Made by a program: the position numbers and the translations under genes. From positions 3,174,501 through 3,238,500 of the forward strand of contig NC_008700.1 of assembly GCF_000015245.1 (NCBI RefSeq): DNA of 64,000 nucleotides, read 5' to 3'. Origin of the DNA: Shewanella amazonensis SB2B. GTDB lineage: Bacteria > Pseudomonadota > Gammaproteobacteria > Enterobacterales > Shewanellaceae. A model generated the notes under the pieces. The model searched no databases. It saw only the letters and a list, made by a program, of their open reading frames with translations, and had not been told where the DNA came from. Below are positions 1 through 8,400 of the stretch, in pieces; the first letter of the stretch is position 1, and each line of letters opens with the position of its first letter.

Positions 1-15
1 CAAGGTAAATAATGT

Positions 16-1356
16 ATGGTCGACTTCAACGCAACTACAGGACAAGACACACCGTCCCTTGAGCACTACTGGATGCCGTTCACCGCGAACCGCCAGTTCA
101 AAGCCAGCCCACGATTGCTGGCCAGCGCAGAGGGTATGTTTTACAAAGATGTTGATGGCAATCCGGTACTCGATTCCACCGCAGGCCTTTGGTGTTGTAA
201 CGCCGGCCACGGCAGAAAGAAAATCAGTGAAGCCGTCAGCCACCAAATTCGGGAACTGGATTACGCCCCATCATTTCAAATGGGTCATCCACTGGCATTC
301 GAACTGGCCAGTCGCCTTGCCGACATAGCACCGGCGGGACTGAATCGCATCTTCTTTACCAACTCAGGCAGTGAATCTGTCGACACGGCGCTGAAAATGG
401 CGTTGGCCTACCACAGGGCTAATGGTCAACCTACCCGAACCCGCTTTATTGGCCGTGAACTTGGCTATCACGGTGTCGGTTTCGGTGGCATCTCCGTGGG
501 CGGCATCGGTAACAACCGCCGCACTTTCAGCCAGCAACTGCTGCAGGGCGTCGACCACCTGCCCCACACGCTGGATATCGCCAACAACGCCTTTTCCCGC
601 GGATTTCCCGCCCATGGCCTCGAAAAAGCCGAAGTGCTGGAGCAGCTCATTACCCTCCACGGCGCTGAAAACATTGCCGCCGTTATCGTTGAGCCCATGT
701 CCGGCTCCGCTGGCGTGATATTGCCGCCTCAGGGTTACCTAAAACGTCTGCGCGACATTACCAAGAAACATGGCATCCTGCTGATTTTTGATGAAGTCAT
801 CACAGGTTTTGGCCGTGTTGGTGACGCTTTTGCCAGTCAGCGCTGGGGCGTTGTGCCCGATTTGATGACCACCGCCAAGGCGCTGAACAACGGTGCCATT
901 CCCATGGGCGCAGTGTTTGTGAGCCAGGATGTACACGATGCCTGCATGACTGGCCCGGAAGAACTGATTGAATTTTTCCACGGCTACACCTATTCCGGTC
1001 ATCCGGTGGCTGCAGCCGCGGCATTGGCCACCCTGGATATTTACCAGGAAGAAAAACTGTTTGAGCGTACCAAAGAGCTTGAAGGCTACTGGGAAGATGC
1101 AGTGCACAGTCTAAGAGACCTGCCGAATGTGATTGATATCCGCAACACAGGTTTGGTCGCCGGGGTGCAACTGTCCCCCAATGATGAAGGCCCGGGACGC
1201 CGGGGTTACAAGGTGTTCGAGCGCTGCTTCAGAAACGGCACCCTGGTGCGGGTGACAGGCGACATCATCGCCATGTCTCCACCACTCATCGTGGAAAAGC
1301 AGCACATCGACCAGATAGTTAACACCCTCGGCGATGCCATTCGCGCCGTTGGATGA
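16..1356 (+). CDS. Class III omega-amino acid (beta-alanine)-pyruvate aminotransferase
   Basis: This is a fold-type I PLP aminotransferase of class III, most like the beta-alanine/omega-amino acid:pyruvate transaminases. The 446 residues match the family length. The N-terminal HYWMPFTANR block is typical of this subgroup. The PLP-ring aspartate lies in FDEVITGFGRVG (D259) and the Schiff-base lysine in TTAKALNNG (K288). It should pass the amino group of beta-alanine or a related omega-amine to pyruvate in the cytoplasm, giving malonate semialdehyde. The next gene, mmsA, oxidises such semialdehydes to acyl-CoA, so the two form a two-step catabolic operon. An AAGGT Shine-Dalgarno at the window edge supports this start. 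Exact substrate (beta-alanine, taurine, polyamine-derived amines) is inferred only. Confidence 0.9.
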   Translation: MVDFNATTGQDTPSLEHYWMPFTANRQFKASPRLLASAEGMFYKDVDGNPVLDSTAGLWCCNAGHGRKKISEAVSHQIRELDYAPSFQMGHPLAFELASRLADIAPAGLNRIFFTNSGSESVDTALKMALAYHRANGQPTRTRFIGRELGYHGVGFGGISVGGIGNNRRTFSQQLLQGVDHLPHTLDIANNAFSRGFPAHGLEKAEVLEQLITLHGAENIAAVIVEPMSGSAGVILPPQGYLKRLRDITKKHGILLIFDEVITGFGRVGDAFASQRWGVVPDLMTTAKALNNGAIPMGAVFVSQDVHDACMTGPEELIEFFHGYTYSGHPVAAAAALATLDIYQEEKLFERTKELEGYWEDAVHSLRDLPNVIDIRNTGLVAGVQLSPNDEGPGRRGYKVFERCFRNGTLVRVTGDIIAMSPPLIVEKQHIDQIVNTLGDAIRAVG

Positions 1357-1397
1357 CCCTTTGTCAGCACAGAATTAACAGGTAGCCAAAGATATCC

Positions 1398-2888
1398 ATG
1401 CAAAGCATTACTCATTTTGTAAATGGCCAGCACACGGCCCCCAGTGCCCGCACCCAGACTGTTTTTGAACCCGCAACAGGTGAGGCCCGTGCCCAGGTGT
1501 CGCTGGCAAGCACACAGGAAGTCGGCGAAGCCATCGCCGTAGCCAAAGCCGCATTTGAGAGCTGGTCTCAGATGACGCCCCTAAACCGCGCCCGTATTCT
1601 TTTTAAATTCAAAGCGCTGGTAGAAGCCAATATGGACGAACTGGCACAGCTTATTACCCGCGAGCACGGAAAGGTGCTGGACGATGCCAAGGGCGAACTT
1701 ATCCGTGGTCTCGAGGTGGTGGAATTTGCCTGCGGTATCCCTCATCTGCTTAAGGGAGAGCACACAGCGCAGGTTGGCACAGGTGTGGATGCCTGGGCGG
1801 TAAATCAGCCTCTTGGCGTGGTAGCCGGTATTGCGCCTTTTAACTTCCCGGTGATGGTGCCCATGTGGATGTTCCCCATCGCCATCGCCTGCGGCAACAC
1901 CTTTATTATGAAGCCTTCGGAAAAAGACCCAAGCTCAGTGATGCGCATTGCTGAGCTGCTCAAAGAAGCCGGTTTGCCCGATGGCGTGTTCAACGTGGTC
2001 AATGGCGATAAAGAAGCTGTGGATACCCTGCTGACCCATAAAGACATTCAGGCCGTCAGCTTTGTAGGCTCCACCCCCATTGCCGAATACATCTATGCCA
2101 CGGCTTCTGCCCACGGCAAACGGGTACAGGCCCTCGGCGGTGCTAAAAACCATATGCTGCTGATGCCGGATGCTGATCTGGATCAGGCGGTCAACGCGCT
2201 GATGGGGGCTGCCTATGGCTCGGCCGGTGAGCGCTGTATGGCAATTTCCGTGGTATTGGCCGTGGGCGACGCCGGTGATGCTCTGGTGGAAAAATTGCTG
2301 CCCAAGATTGCGGCGCTCAAGGTAGGCAACGGGCTGATCCCCGACATGGAAATGGGCCCACTGATTTCGGCCCAGCATCTGGACAAGGTCTCAAGCTACG
2401 TGGAAGCCGGGGTCCGTGAAGGCGCCAGCTTGCTGGTTGATGGCCGTGAACTCTCGATGGAAGACAAAGCAAATGGTTACTTCCTGGGTGCCTGTCTGTT
2501 CGATCACGTCACACCGCAAATGAGCATTTATAAAGAAGAAATCTTTGGCCCTGTGCTCAGCATAGTGCGGGTACCCGACTACAACAGTGCCCTGCAGCTT
2601 ATCAACGACCACGAGTTTGGTAATGGTACCGCCATTTTCACCCAAAGTGGTGAGGCCGCACGCCACTTCTGTCATCACGTACAGGTGGGCATGGTGGGTG
2701 TCAATGTGCCTATTCCTGTGCCAATGGCCTTCCACAGCTTTGGTGGTTGGAAGCGCTCACTGTTCGGTCCTCTGCACATGCACGGCCCGGACGGCGTACG
2801 CTTTTATACCAAGCGCAAGGCTATTACCGCACGCTGGCCACAGGGAAAACAGCTGGCTGCTGAGTTTGTAATGCCCACGATGAAGTAA
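1398..2888 (+). CDS. mmsA: CoA-acylating methylmalonate/malonate-semialdehyde dehydrogenase
   Basis: This 496-residue aldehyde dehydrogenase has the MmsA signature. The nucleotide-binding region contains APFNFPVMVPMWMFP and KPSEKDPS, and the catalytic cysteine sits in GSAGERCMAIS (C280). MmsA enzymes convert methylmalonate or malonate semialdehyde, with NAD and CoA, to propionyl- or acetyl-CoA with loss of CO2, the last step of valine, thymine and beta-alanine breakdown. It lies 41 bp downstream of the aminotransferase in the same direction, so the pair probably makes acetyl-CoA from beta-alanine. Length and motif order are complete, with no sign of decay. Confidence 0.93.
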   Translation: MQSITHFVNGQHTAPSARTQTVFEPATGEARAQVSLASTQEVGEAIAVAKAAFESWSQMTPLNRARILFKFKALVEANMDELAQLITREHGKVLDDAKGELIRGLEVVEFACGIPHLLKGEHTAQVGTGVDAWAVNQPLGVVAGIAPFNFPVMVPMWMFPIAIACGNTFIMKPSEKDPSSVMRIAELLKEAGLPDGVFNVVNGDKEAVDTLLTHKDIQAVSFVGSTPIAEYIYATASAHGKRVQALGGAKNHMLLMPDADLDQAVNALMGAAYGSAGERCMAISVVLAVGDAGDALVEKLLPKIAALKVGNGLIPDMEMGPLISAQHLDKVSSYVEAGVREGASLLVDGRELSMEDKANGYFLGACLFDHVTPQMSIYKEEIFGPVLSIVRVPDYNSALQLINDHEFGNGTAIFTQSGEAARHFCHHVQVGMVGVNVPIPVPMAFHSFGGWKRSLFGPLHMHGPDGVRFYTKRKAITARWPQGKQLAAEFVMPTMK

Positions 2889-2896
2889 GCAGATGC

Positions 2897-2914
2897 GGGG
2901 CACCAAGGTGCCCC
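2897..2914 (+). other. Short hairpin between mmsA and the cupin gene
   Basis: GGGGCACC and GGTGCCCC form a perfect 8-bp stem with a 2-nt spacer (in practice a 4-nt loop). No T-run follows, so it is more likely an mRNA processing or stability element, or a weak attenuator, than a terminator. Confidence 0.4.
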
Positions 2915-2927
2915 ACCCGGAGTAAGA

Positions 2928-3293
2928 ATGACTTCAAAAATATCTGATATACAGCGATTTTCAGCATCAAACGCCCAAACAGAACAGTATTTTCTTCCCG
3001 AGGAAAAACGCCTTAAGGGCAATCCGCTGCAATCGTTAACCAACCACTATTCCAGCCCCTGTGGCCAGTTTCACGCCGGGGTTTGGCAGAGTGCTGGCGG
3101 CAAATGGAATGTCAACTATACTGAACACGAATTTTGTGACATTCTCGAAGGGTCCAGCATTATCTGCGATAGCGAAGGTAACAGCCTGACCGTGGAAGCT
3201 GGAGACAAGTTCGTTATCCCCGCCGGTTTTACAGGCACATGGGAGGTGGTTGAACATTGCCGCAAGATCTATGTGATTTTTGAGCAAAGCTAA
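2928..3293 (+). CDS. Small cupin-domain protein (DUF861/Cupin_3 type)
   Basis: A 121-residue single-domain cupin. The second half carries the beta-barrel motifs (EFCDILEGSS, then GDKFVIPAGFTGTWEV) seen in Cupin_3 proteins related to ureidoglycine aminohydrolase. The classical histidine-rich metal motif is weak, so metal binding cannot be assumed. It follows mmsA by 39 bp with a GGAGTAAG Shine-Dalgarno and is likely co-transcribed, suggesting a part in the same beta-alanine/omega-amine pathway. No specific reaction can be assigned. Confidence 0.8.
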   Translation: MTSKISDIQRFSASNAQTEQYFLPEEKRLKGNPLQSLTNHYSSPCGQFHAGVWQSAGGKWNVNYTEHEFCDILEGSSIICDSEGNSLTVEAGDKFVIPAGFTGTWEVVEHCRKIYVIFEQS

Positions 3294-3401
3294 CAGGTAA
3301 ACCCGCCATGAGGTCACAGCCAAGTGCTGATGTTTGGCAATAAATGTGAACGTGCGAATTGACGTCGTCACTGTCAACAAAAGTAAAATGGAGAATCAAG
3401 C

Positions 3402-4130
3402 GTGGATAAATATTTCAATAAAAACAAGCTTGCTAAGCTGACCGGGATCCTTCTGACAGGTGCGCTGCTGTCCCCTTTGGCCAACGCCGGTGAACTGACC
3501 GGTGAGGTTGGGGTGGCCAACGATTACCGCTTCCGTGGCATATCGCAAACCGACAGTGGTTTCCAGGTGTCTGCAGGCATTGATTACGCCACCGACTCAG
3601 GCTTCTTCGTAGGCGCCTGGGCCAGTAACGTAGACTTCGGTGAAGACGATGACACCAATATTGAATTGGACATCTATGCCGGTTACTACCATGAAGTCAG
3701 CGATGATCTGTCGTTCGACGTCACTATCTACCGTTACAACTATTTTGGTGAAACCAGCGATTACGATTACTTCGAAGGTACCGTAGGCGCTGATTTCCAC
3801 GGGTTCCGTGCCGCCTACTGGTACACCAATGACTACAGTGGTTCAGACTACGACTACCATTATCTGGAGTTGAACTACAGCTGGGAGTTTGCAGAAAACT
3901 GGAGTCTGGATCTGCACATAGGTAACAACTTCGGTGATGCGATTGAAGACGAAGACTTTGGCTTCGGCGACTCCTTTGTCGACTACTCCATCGGGGTGTC
4001 TACCGAAGTAGCAGGTTTTGGCCTGTCCCTGGCGTGGCTCGATACCAACCTGGATGACGATGTACAGATTACAGACGATCTGTTCAATACCGAGGGCACT
4101 GTGCTTGCCAGCGTAAGTTACGCCTTCTGA
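3402..4130 (+). CDS. TorF-family putative porin
   Basis: An outer-membrane beta-barrel of 242 residues. A signal peptide (KLAKLTGILLTGALLSPLANA) is followed by ELTGEVGVANDYRFRGISQT, the N-terminal strand typical of the TorF/Gcw_chp (TIGR02001) family. The rest is alternating amphipathic strands rich in Asp, Tyr and Trp, ending in an aromatic residue (SYAF) as BAM substrates do. The start is a GTG with GGAG eight bases upstream. A strong terminator follows. Family members are presumed small-solute porins; the solute is unknown, and linkage to the catabolic genes upstream is only suggestive. Confidence 0.85.
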   Translation: MDKYFNKNKLAKLTGILLTGALLSPLANAGELTGEVGVANDYRFRGISQTDSGFQVSAGIDYATDSGFFVGAWASNVDFGEDDDTNIELDIYAGYYHEVSDDLSFDVTIYRYNYFGETSDYDYFEGTVGADFHGFRAAYWYTNDYSGSDYDYHYLELNYSWEFAENWSLDLHIGNNFGDAIEDEDFGFGDSFVDYSIGVSTEVAGFGLSLAWLDTNLDDDVQITDDLFNTEGTVLASVSYAF

Positions 4131-4160
4131 TCCCAGGTCTTTCTCCCTTCCCACCCAAAC

Positions 4161-4186
4161 AAAAACCGCCCAATAGGGCGGTTTTT
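4161..4186 (+). terminator. Rho-independent terminator after the porin
   Basis: The arms AAAAACCGCCC and GGGCGGTTTTT pair perfectly around an AATA loop, followed by further T residues. The A-rich left arm means it could also serve the converging minus-strand gene whose stop lies at its edge. Confidence 0.9.
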
Positions 4187-4187
4187 T

Positions 4188-4412
4188 TTATTTCACCTGG
4201 TTTGGGCGCGGCACATCACCACAGTCAATTTGACGCTTCAGCTCACGCCAATAGCGGCCAAGCTCGGTCAATGGCTGGTGTCGCTCAGGAAAATGGCTAC
4301 GCATGTTTTCTATCAGACGGGCTTGCTTGTCACACATCTGCGACCAGGATTTAGCATTGGTAAGGGGCATGGCGTCATCCTTAACGTGAGTGGAGTTCCT
4401 GTCTAGCATCAT
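4188..4412 (-). CDS. Small hypothetical protein, 74 residues
   Basis: I do not recognise this protein. It is charged, with no signal peptide or membrane segment, and a central helix-like stretch (WSQMCDKQARLIENMRSHFPERHQPL) visible. The gene sits on the opposite strand between two terminators, converging on the porin. Two starts compete: the ATG-ATG pair preceded by AAGG, and an internal ATG 14 codons later (about 4370) preceded by TAAGGA at better spacing; the shorter form beginning MPLTNAKSW may be the real one. The coding appearance is moderate. Confidence 0.6.
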   Translation of the reverse strand: MMLDRNSTHVKDDAMPLTNAKSWSQMCDKQARLIENMRSHFPERHQPLTELGRYWRELKRQIDCGDVPRPNQVK

Positions 4413-4514
4413 AAACCTTGCACACCATATCTCAAGTTTGCAAATGAGACCTCGTGCACTTTTTTTATAAAAAGTTAAAGCGTATCTTTATCAAAAAAAC
4501 ACCGGGGAATTTTT

Positions 4515-4859
4515 ATGTTAGCTAACCTGTTGAAACTGCTTTTTATCGCTGTTGGTGTTTACATCATCTACCGACTCATCTTTGGTGGTAAAAAAGGTCT
4601 CTCGCTGTTTGAAATGCATTTCAAAGAAGGTCGTATGACCAGTCACAAGGGTAAAATTCCGGAAAAATTTGAGCGCGAGTGCCGAAATCTGGCCAAGGCA
4701 GAAAAGCTGACCTGTACCATACGTGCAGAACGTCTCGGCGATGTGCGCCTGCACATTTCGGCCAACGTGGCGGATAATTTGGCGCAAAGGTTGAGAAATC
4801 AGTTTCCATTCGAGCTGTACGATAAAAAAGTGCAGGACAACAGCAAACAAACTGGCTGA
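4515..4859 (+). CDS. Membrane-anchored small protein (DUF3634-like)
   Basis: A 114-residue protein with one N-terminal transmembrane helix (LANLLKLLFIAVGVYIIYRLIF) and a soluble domain of about 85 residues. The motif FEMHFKEGRMTSHKGKIPEKF followed by a basic region and ending LRNQFPFEL resembles the DUF3634 family, which occurs in Shewanella and Vibrio. Function is unknown. It is monocistronic, with a terminator directly downstream. The domain probably faces the cytoplasm, but topology is not decided by the sequence. Confidence 0.75.
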   Translation: MLANLLKLLFIAVGVYIIYRLIFGGKKGLSLFEMHFKEGRMTSHKGKIPEKFERECRNLAKAEKLTCTIRAERLGDVRLHISANVADNLAQRLRNQFPFELYDKKVQDNSKQTG

Positions 4860-4893
4860 GCTCTCACCCGACACTTCTACCTGCCAGTCTGAT

Positions 4894-4920
4894 AAAGCGC
4901 CCCTTGAGCGGCGCTTTTTT
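4894..4920 (+). terminator. Rho-independent terminator
   Basis: AAAGCGCC pairs with GGCGCTTT across an eight-base loop and runs into a T tract. It ends the DUF3634-like gene. Confidence 0.85.
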
Positions 4921-5147
4921 ATTGGCAGCGATAAAGCATGTAAAGAGCTGCTGTACATGTTGCCCCCAACTCAAGTTATTCAGCTCAGTGACGCAGCAAT
5001 CATGTATTGAGCGCGGTTTAACTCCTGGTAGACCCGCAACGCCAGGCTCCAACAATAAACACACCCACCCAGCAATATTAAAATAATCTTAAATTTTATT
5101 TACCTTATTTTTCTTGTAGATACGCACAAATCCATGACAATAATTAA

Positions 5148-5162
5148 TGCGAACTATTTTCA
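5148..5162 (+). promoter_or_regulatory. Fur-like box upstream of the flavin electron-transfer unit
   Basis: The 369-bp gap between 4860 and 5228 holds a terminator, an AT-rich stretch and this site. TGCGAACTATTTTCA matches the 7-1-7 Fur consensus TGATAAT-N-ATTATCA at 10 of 14 informative positions. It lies about 65 bp before the start codon of the beta-barrel gene, where a repressor site would be expected. It is a motif match by eye, not a scored prediction. Confidence 0.4.
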
Positions 5163-5228
5163 TATGCATTACATTTCACTAAAATGCCCGCCAGATCGGA
5201 TATCAATCATTTCAAGATGGGAATTTAC

Positions 5229-6125
5229 ATGAACAAGAAACGTCTGGGTCTTTGCGCACTTAGCTTGTGTGCAGCAGCGCTGAGTCAACATAGCATCGCC
5301 GGTGAAGATCTTTTCGGTTACCTCAAGGGCGCCGAAGCCCTGCCCGAAGGAGCCTCTGAGCTGTACCAAAAAGTCACAGTACGTGACGGAAAGAGCGTGG
5401 GGTCGTATCAGGGCATCGACTTCGAAACCGAGTACGAATACGGGGTTTCCAACAAGTTTTCTTCATCGGTATCGGCCAAATTCATGTCGCTGGATACCGA
5501 TGGCCTTTCAGTTGACGGCTATCTGCCAGGTGCCAAGGATATAGGTTTCAAAGCCTCCGGCGCGGAACTGGGAATGGCTTACATGTTCCTCAGCCCCGCC
5601 AAAGACGATTTGGGTTTACAGGCCAGCCTGTCATTGGACTACGACTGGATTGACAAGCACTCGGGCTACGACAAAGACACACTGTCACTGGAGCTGGGCC
5701 TCCAGACTCAAAAGTACTTCATGGAAGGTGAGCTGGTTTGGCTTGGTAATATGGCGGTGGAAACCACCTACGCCGACCGTGCTCCCATCGATAACCTGCC
5801 GGAAGATTTTGACTGGCCAACCGATCCGGAAATGGAGATTGAGCTGAAATTCGGCACCGGCCTGAGCTATCGCTTCGCCCCCAACTGGTTTGTCAGCGCC
5901 GAAGTACTCTACGAGACCGAATTTGAAACCGAAGTAGGTCAGGAGCGCTGGTCATGGTTCGCCGGTCCTTCACTGCATTACGGCAGCGCCAACTGGTGGG
6001 CCACCCTGACATGGCTGCCGCAGCTTGCCGGTGGTGGTGAGCAGTTTGACGGCCAGGATACCGACCTGCATCTGATTGAAAAAACAGAGCAGGAATGGCG
6101 CTTTAAAATTGCCTACAACTTCTGA
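5229..6125 (+). CDS. Outer-membrane beta-barrel protein, first gene of a flavin electron-transfer unit
   Basis: A protein of 298 residues with a clear signal peptide (MNKKRLGLCALSLCAAALSQHSIAG). The mature part is a series of amphipathic strands rich in Tyr, Trp and acidic residues, ending IAYNF, the C-terminal aromatic signal of outer-membrane barrels. I chose the ATG following AAGATGGGA; an upstream in-frame ATG would add 15 residues before the signal peptide. The family is not certain (it recalls DUF6662). It is followed at short distance by an FMN-binding protein, ApbE and a cytochrome b-like protein, so it may supply substrate or a channel for that redox chain. Confidence 0.75.
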   Translation: MNKKRLGLCALSLCAAALSQHSIAGEDLFGYLKGAEALPEGASELYQKVTVRDGKSVGSYQGIDFETEYEYGVSNKFSSSVSAKFMSLDTDGLSVDGYLPGAKDIGFKASGAELGMAYMFLSPAKDDLGLQASLSLDYDWIDKHSGYDKDTLSLELGLQTQKYFMEGELVWLGNMAVETTYADRAPIDNLPEDFDWPTDPEMEIELKFGTGLSYRFAPNWFVSAEVLYETEFETEVGQERWSWFAGPSLHYGSANWWATLTWLPQLAGGGEQFDGQDTDLHLIEKTEQEWRFKIAYNF

Positions 6126-6169
6126 TTGCAGAATGGGGCGTCCGTTGGCGCCCCTTTTGGAGAATCACA

Positions 6170-6721
6170 ATGTCTGACTCCCTGTTAACCAACAGCCTCT
6201 GGTTTATCCCCATGGCTTTTGTTGCGGCGCCAGCCGTGGCCGCAGATTACTTAAGTATCCCCCAGGCACAGCAGTTACTGTTTCCTTCCGCCAGCAGCTT
6301 TATCGAGCGCCCTACTCTGTTTGACAGCGGTGCACGCAGCGCTATCAAGTCCCATGCAGGCACCAGACAACGTCAGGACCACCAGCCCATTTGGCGGGTA
6401 GAAAAAGACGGTCAGTTACAAGGCTGGTTTATCGTCGATGACGTCATAGGCAAGCATGAATATATCACTTACGCTGCCGCCATCAGCGCCGACGGCGAAG
6501 TCTTGGGCATAGAAGTGCTGAGCTATCGCGAAACCCACGGCGGCGAAGTACGAGACGAAAGCTGGCGCGCCAACTTCAAAGGTAAAAGCCTGAAAGACCC
6601 CTTCAAACTCGACGAAGATGTGCCCAATATCAGCGGCGCAACCCTCAGTTGCCGCAATTTGCTTGATGGAGTTAAAAGGCTGCTGACCATCCACGAGCTT
6701 TTTCTGGCCCGTGAGTCCTGA
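6170..6721 (+). CDS. Periplasmic FMN-binding-domain protein (covalent flavinylation target)
   Basis: A protein of 183 residues with an N-terminal signal sequence and an FMN_bind domain of the NqrC/RnfG/NosR type. The flavinylation motif is SGATLS at residues 155-160, where T158 is the expected attachment site for FMN by a phosphoester bond. The following gene encodes ApbE, the enzyme that makes this bond, and starts on the base after this stop codon. Known family members carry electrons across or outside the inner membrane. The neighbouring cytochrome b-like protein is a plausible electron donor, so the protein may act as a periplasmic reductase or electron shuttle. Confidence 0.88.
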   Translation: MSDSLLTNSLWFIPMAFVAAPAVAADYLSIPQAQQLLFPSASSFIERPTLFDSGARSAIKSHAGTRQRQDHQPIWRVEKDGQLQGWFIVDDVIGKHEYITYAAAISADGEVLGIEVLSYRETHGGEVRDESWRANFKGKSLKDPFKLDEDVPNISGATLSCRNLLDGVKRLLTIHELFLARES

Positions 6722-7543
6722 GTGTTGCGCCGCGCCAAACCCATGCTGGGCACCCTGACCGACATCAGGGTAACAGACCCCGGCCATGCCGATGCCCAAG
6801 AGGCCATGACTGCCGCCTTTCGGCTAATGGGCGAGATAGACACGAGCCTGTCGTTTCATCGGCCGATGAGTACACTTTCGGCCCTCAACGCCCGTCCGAT
6901 GCAATGGACCGAGATGGGCAAACATGGGGCCAGGATACTCAGGCTCGCCAGGGTGCTGGGCAAGTTGAGCGATAACCGCTTCAATGTGACCCTGGGTGGT
7001 GCTCTGGTCAATGCCAGTGCCCTGCCACGCCATACACTGAGTGATTTTTTACCCTGTGGCAGCTGGGAAGACATTGAGATAAACGGCACCCGGGCAAGGC
7101 TTAAACGGCCGGTGCTGCTAACCCTGGATGGCATTGCCAAGGGCTACGCGGTTGACATGGCAGTAAGCTGCCTTAAACGCTTTGGAGTGCGCTCAGGCTC
7201 GGTCAATGCCGGGGGCGATCTTAAAGTGTTCGGCAACCACCCCATCAAGGTGCAGCTGAGAAACAGCCAGGGCTTTACCGACACCCTGTGGCTTAAGAAT
7301 GCCGCACTGGCAAGCTCAAGGCTCGGTGGAGAGCCGGATGCGCGCTTCTCATCGCTTATCATAAGCCAGGATGGTTACCCGGATAATTCCCCGCAGACCG
7401 AGTCCCTGCTATCTGTCATAGCCCCTTTTGCCTGGCGCGCCGATGCGCTTACTAAGGTTTTGGCATTTGCCGGTCCGGAGATGGTGACTCGCCTCGGCGG
7501 ACGTCTTCCGTCCCTGGCCTCACCCCCTGACACCGAACTCTGA
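6722..7543 (+). CDS. apbE: FAD:protein FMN transferase (ApbE family)
   Basis: This 273-residue ApbE-family protein transfers FMN from FAD to threonine on periplasmic FMN_bind domains. The family segments are MLGTLTDIRV near the N-terminus, LDGIAKGYAVD and NAGGDLKVFG in the middle. It is somewhat short compared with typical ApbE proteins of about 330 residues and lacks a clear signal peptide or lipobox: it begins MLRRAKPMLGT. Either the translation start is misplaced or the enzyme is exported with another protein or acts in the cytoplasm. The GTG start directly abuts the previous stop, so the two are translationally coupled; its substrate is almost certainly that protein. Confidence 0.85.
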   Translation: MLRRAKPMLGTLTDIRVTDPGHADAQEAMTAAFRLMGEIDTSLSFHRPMSTLSALNARPMQWTEMGKHGARILRLARVLGKLSDNRFNVTLGGALVNASALPRHTLSDFLPCGSWEDIEINGTRARLKRPVLLTLDGIAKGYAVDMAVSCLKRFGVRSGSVNAGGDLKVFGNHPIKVQLRNSQGFTDTLWLKNAALASSRLGGEPDARFSSLIISQDGYPDNSPQTESLLSVIAPFAWRADALTKVLAFAGPEMVTRLGGRLPSLASPPDTEL

Positions 7544-7568
7544 CACCCAGCCCTGAGATAAGAGACTG

Positions 7569-8081
7569 ATGAAACGTTTAAACGGATATCCTGGCTGGTT
7601 TTTTTACCTGCTTATGCTGTCGATGACGCTTTGCGCCGCCACCGGGCTTGCCATGTATCCCTGGGTGTTGGAGTTTAAACTGGAATGGGAACTACCCATG
7701 GCACTCAATGGTCAGTGGCGCTTGCCTCTGGTGAGCACGCATGCCCTCAGCGCTGCCGTGCTGCTGATGCTGCTCGGTGCACTGTGGCAAGTTCATATGC
7801 GCGCCGGCTGGCGTAAAAAGGAAAACCGTTTCAGCGGGATTTTTATGGCATTTTCCATAGTACTTCTGATGCTGACAGGCGTTGGACTTTACTATCTGAG
7901 CGCAGAATCGGCGCAGTTGGCAGCAAGCCTTGCACACTCAGTGCTGGGATTATCTCTGGTGGGACTGTTCACCTGGCACTGGATACAAGGTCACAGGGTA
8001 AGGATGCAAAAAATCCACCACGCGGGCAGCAAGCACCGCAGCCCCCGACAGGTATTGAGGCAGCATTCATTGGCCGAATAA
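7569..8081 (+). CDS. Four-helix cytochrome b-like membrane protein (PepSY-associated TM type)
   Basis: A protein of 170 residues with four hydrophobic helices. Histidines lie at membrane positions that could hold two haems: STHALSA, WQVHMRAGW, LAHSVLG and TWHWIQGHR. This layout is typical of PepSY-associated or ferric-reductase-like cytochrome b anchors. It closes the barrel/FMN_bind/apbE set, 26 bp after apbE, and would pass electrons from the quinol pool or a cytoplasmic donor to the flavinylated protein. The C-terminal tail is basic and cytoplasmic by the positive-inside rule. Haem binding is inferred from residue placement only. Confidence 0.75.
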   Translation: MKRLNGYPGWFFYLLMLSMTLCAATGLAMYPWVLEFKLEWELPMALNGQWRLPLVSTHALSAAVLLMLLGALWQVHMRAGWRKKENRFSGIFMAFSIVLLMLTGVGLYYLSAESAQLAASLAHSVLGLSLVGLFTWHWIQGHRVRMQKIHHAGSKHRSPRQVLRQHSLAE

Positions 8082-8104
8082 TCCGCTGCCCCGGAAAACA
8101 GGGA

Positions 8105-8299
8105 TTATTGGTTCAGCCTGCCGTCACGGCGGGCATCGTCGAGAATACGGTCATTGTCTTTCACCATGCCGTCCTGCTCAGGGAGCTGAGGTTGATTTAC
8201 TTCTTTGGCAGGTGTGGGTTCAACCCAGTGAACATTCTCGCAGCCTCCCAAGCACAGGGCAGCCAATAACATACCCGCCCCATATTGAGGTTTTATCAT
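8105..8299 (-). CDS. Small predicted lipoprotein, 64 residues
   Basis: The protein begins MIKPQYGAGMLLAALCLGGC, a short signal with the lipobox CLGGC, and the mature part is only about 45 residues, polar and rich in Pro, Asp and Arg. I chose the second of two adjacent ATGs because AAGGGAG lies at good distance from it; a GTG further up would add five residues. No domain is recognised. It converges on the cytochrome b-like gene and is probably anchored in the outer membrane, as there is no Asp right after the cysteine. Confidence 0.7.
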   Translation of the reverse strand: MIKPQYGAGMLLAALCLGGCENVHWVEPTPAKEVNQPQLPEQDGMVKDNDRILDDARRDGRLNQ

Positions 8300-8400
8300 C
8301 ATCTCTCCCTTCACTGCGTTGCAGCCCGTTCAGTAACGCTATCAAACTGAGCAGCAATATTGACACATATAAGCTTCAATATTTAGCGCAGCCATACGCA

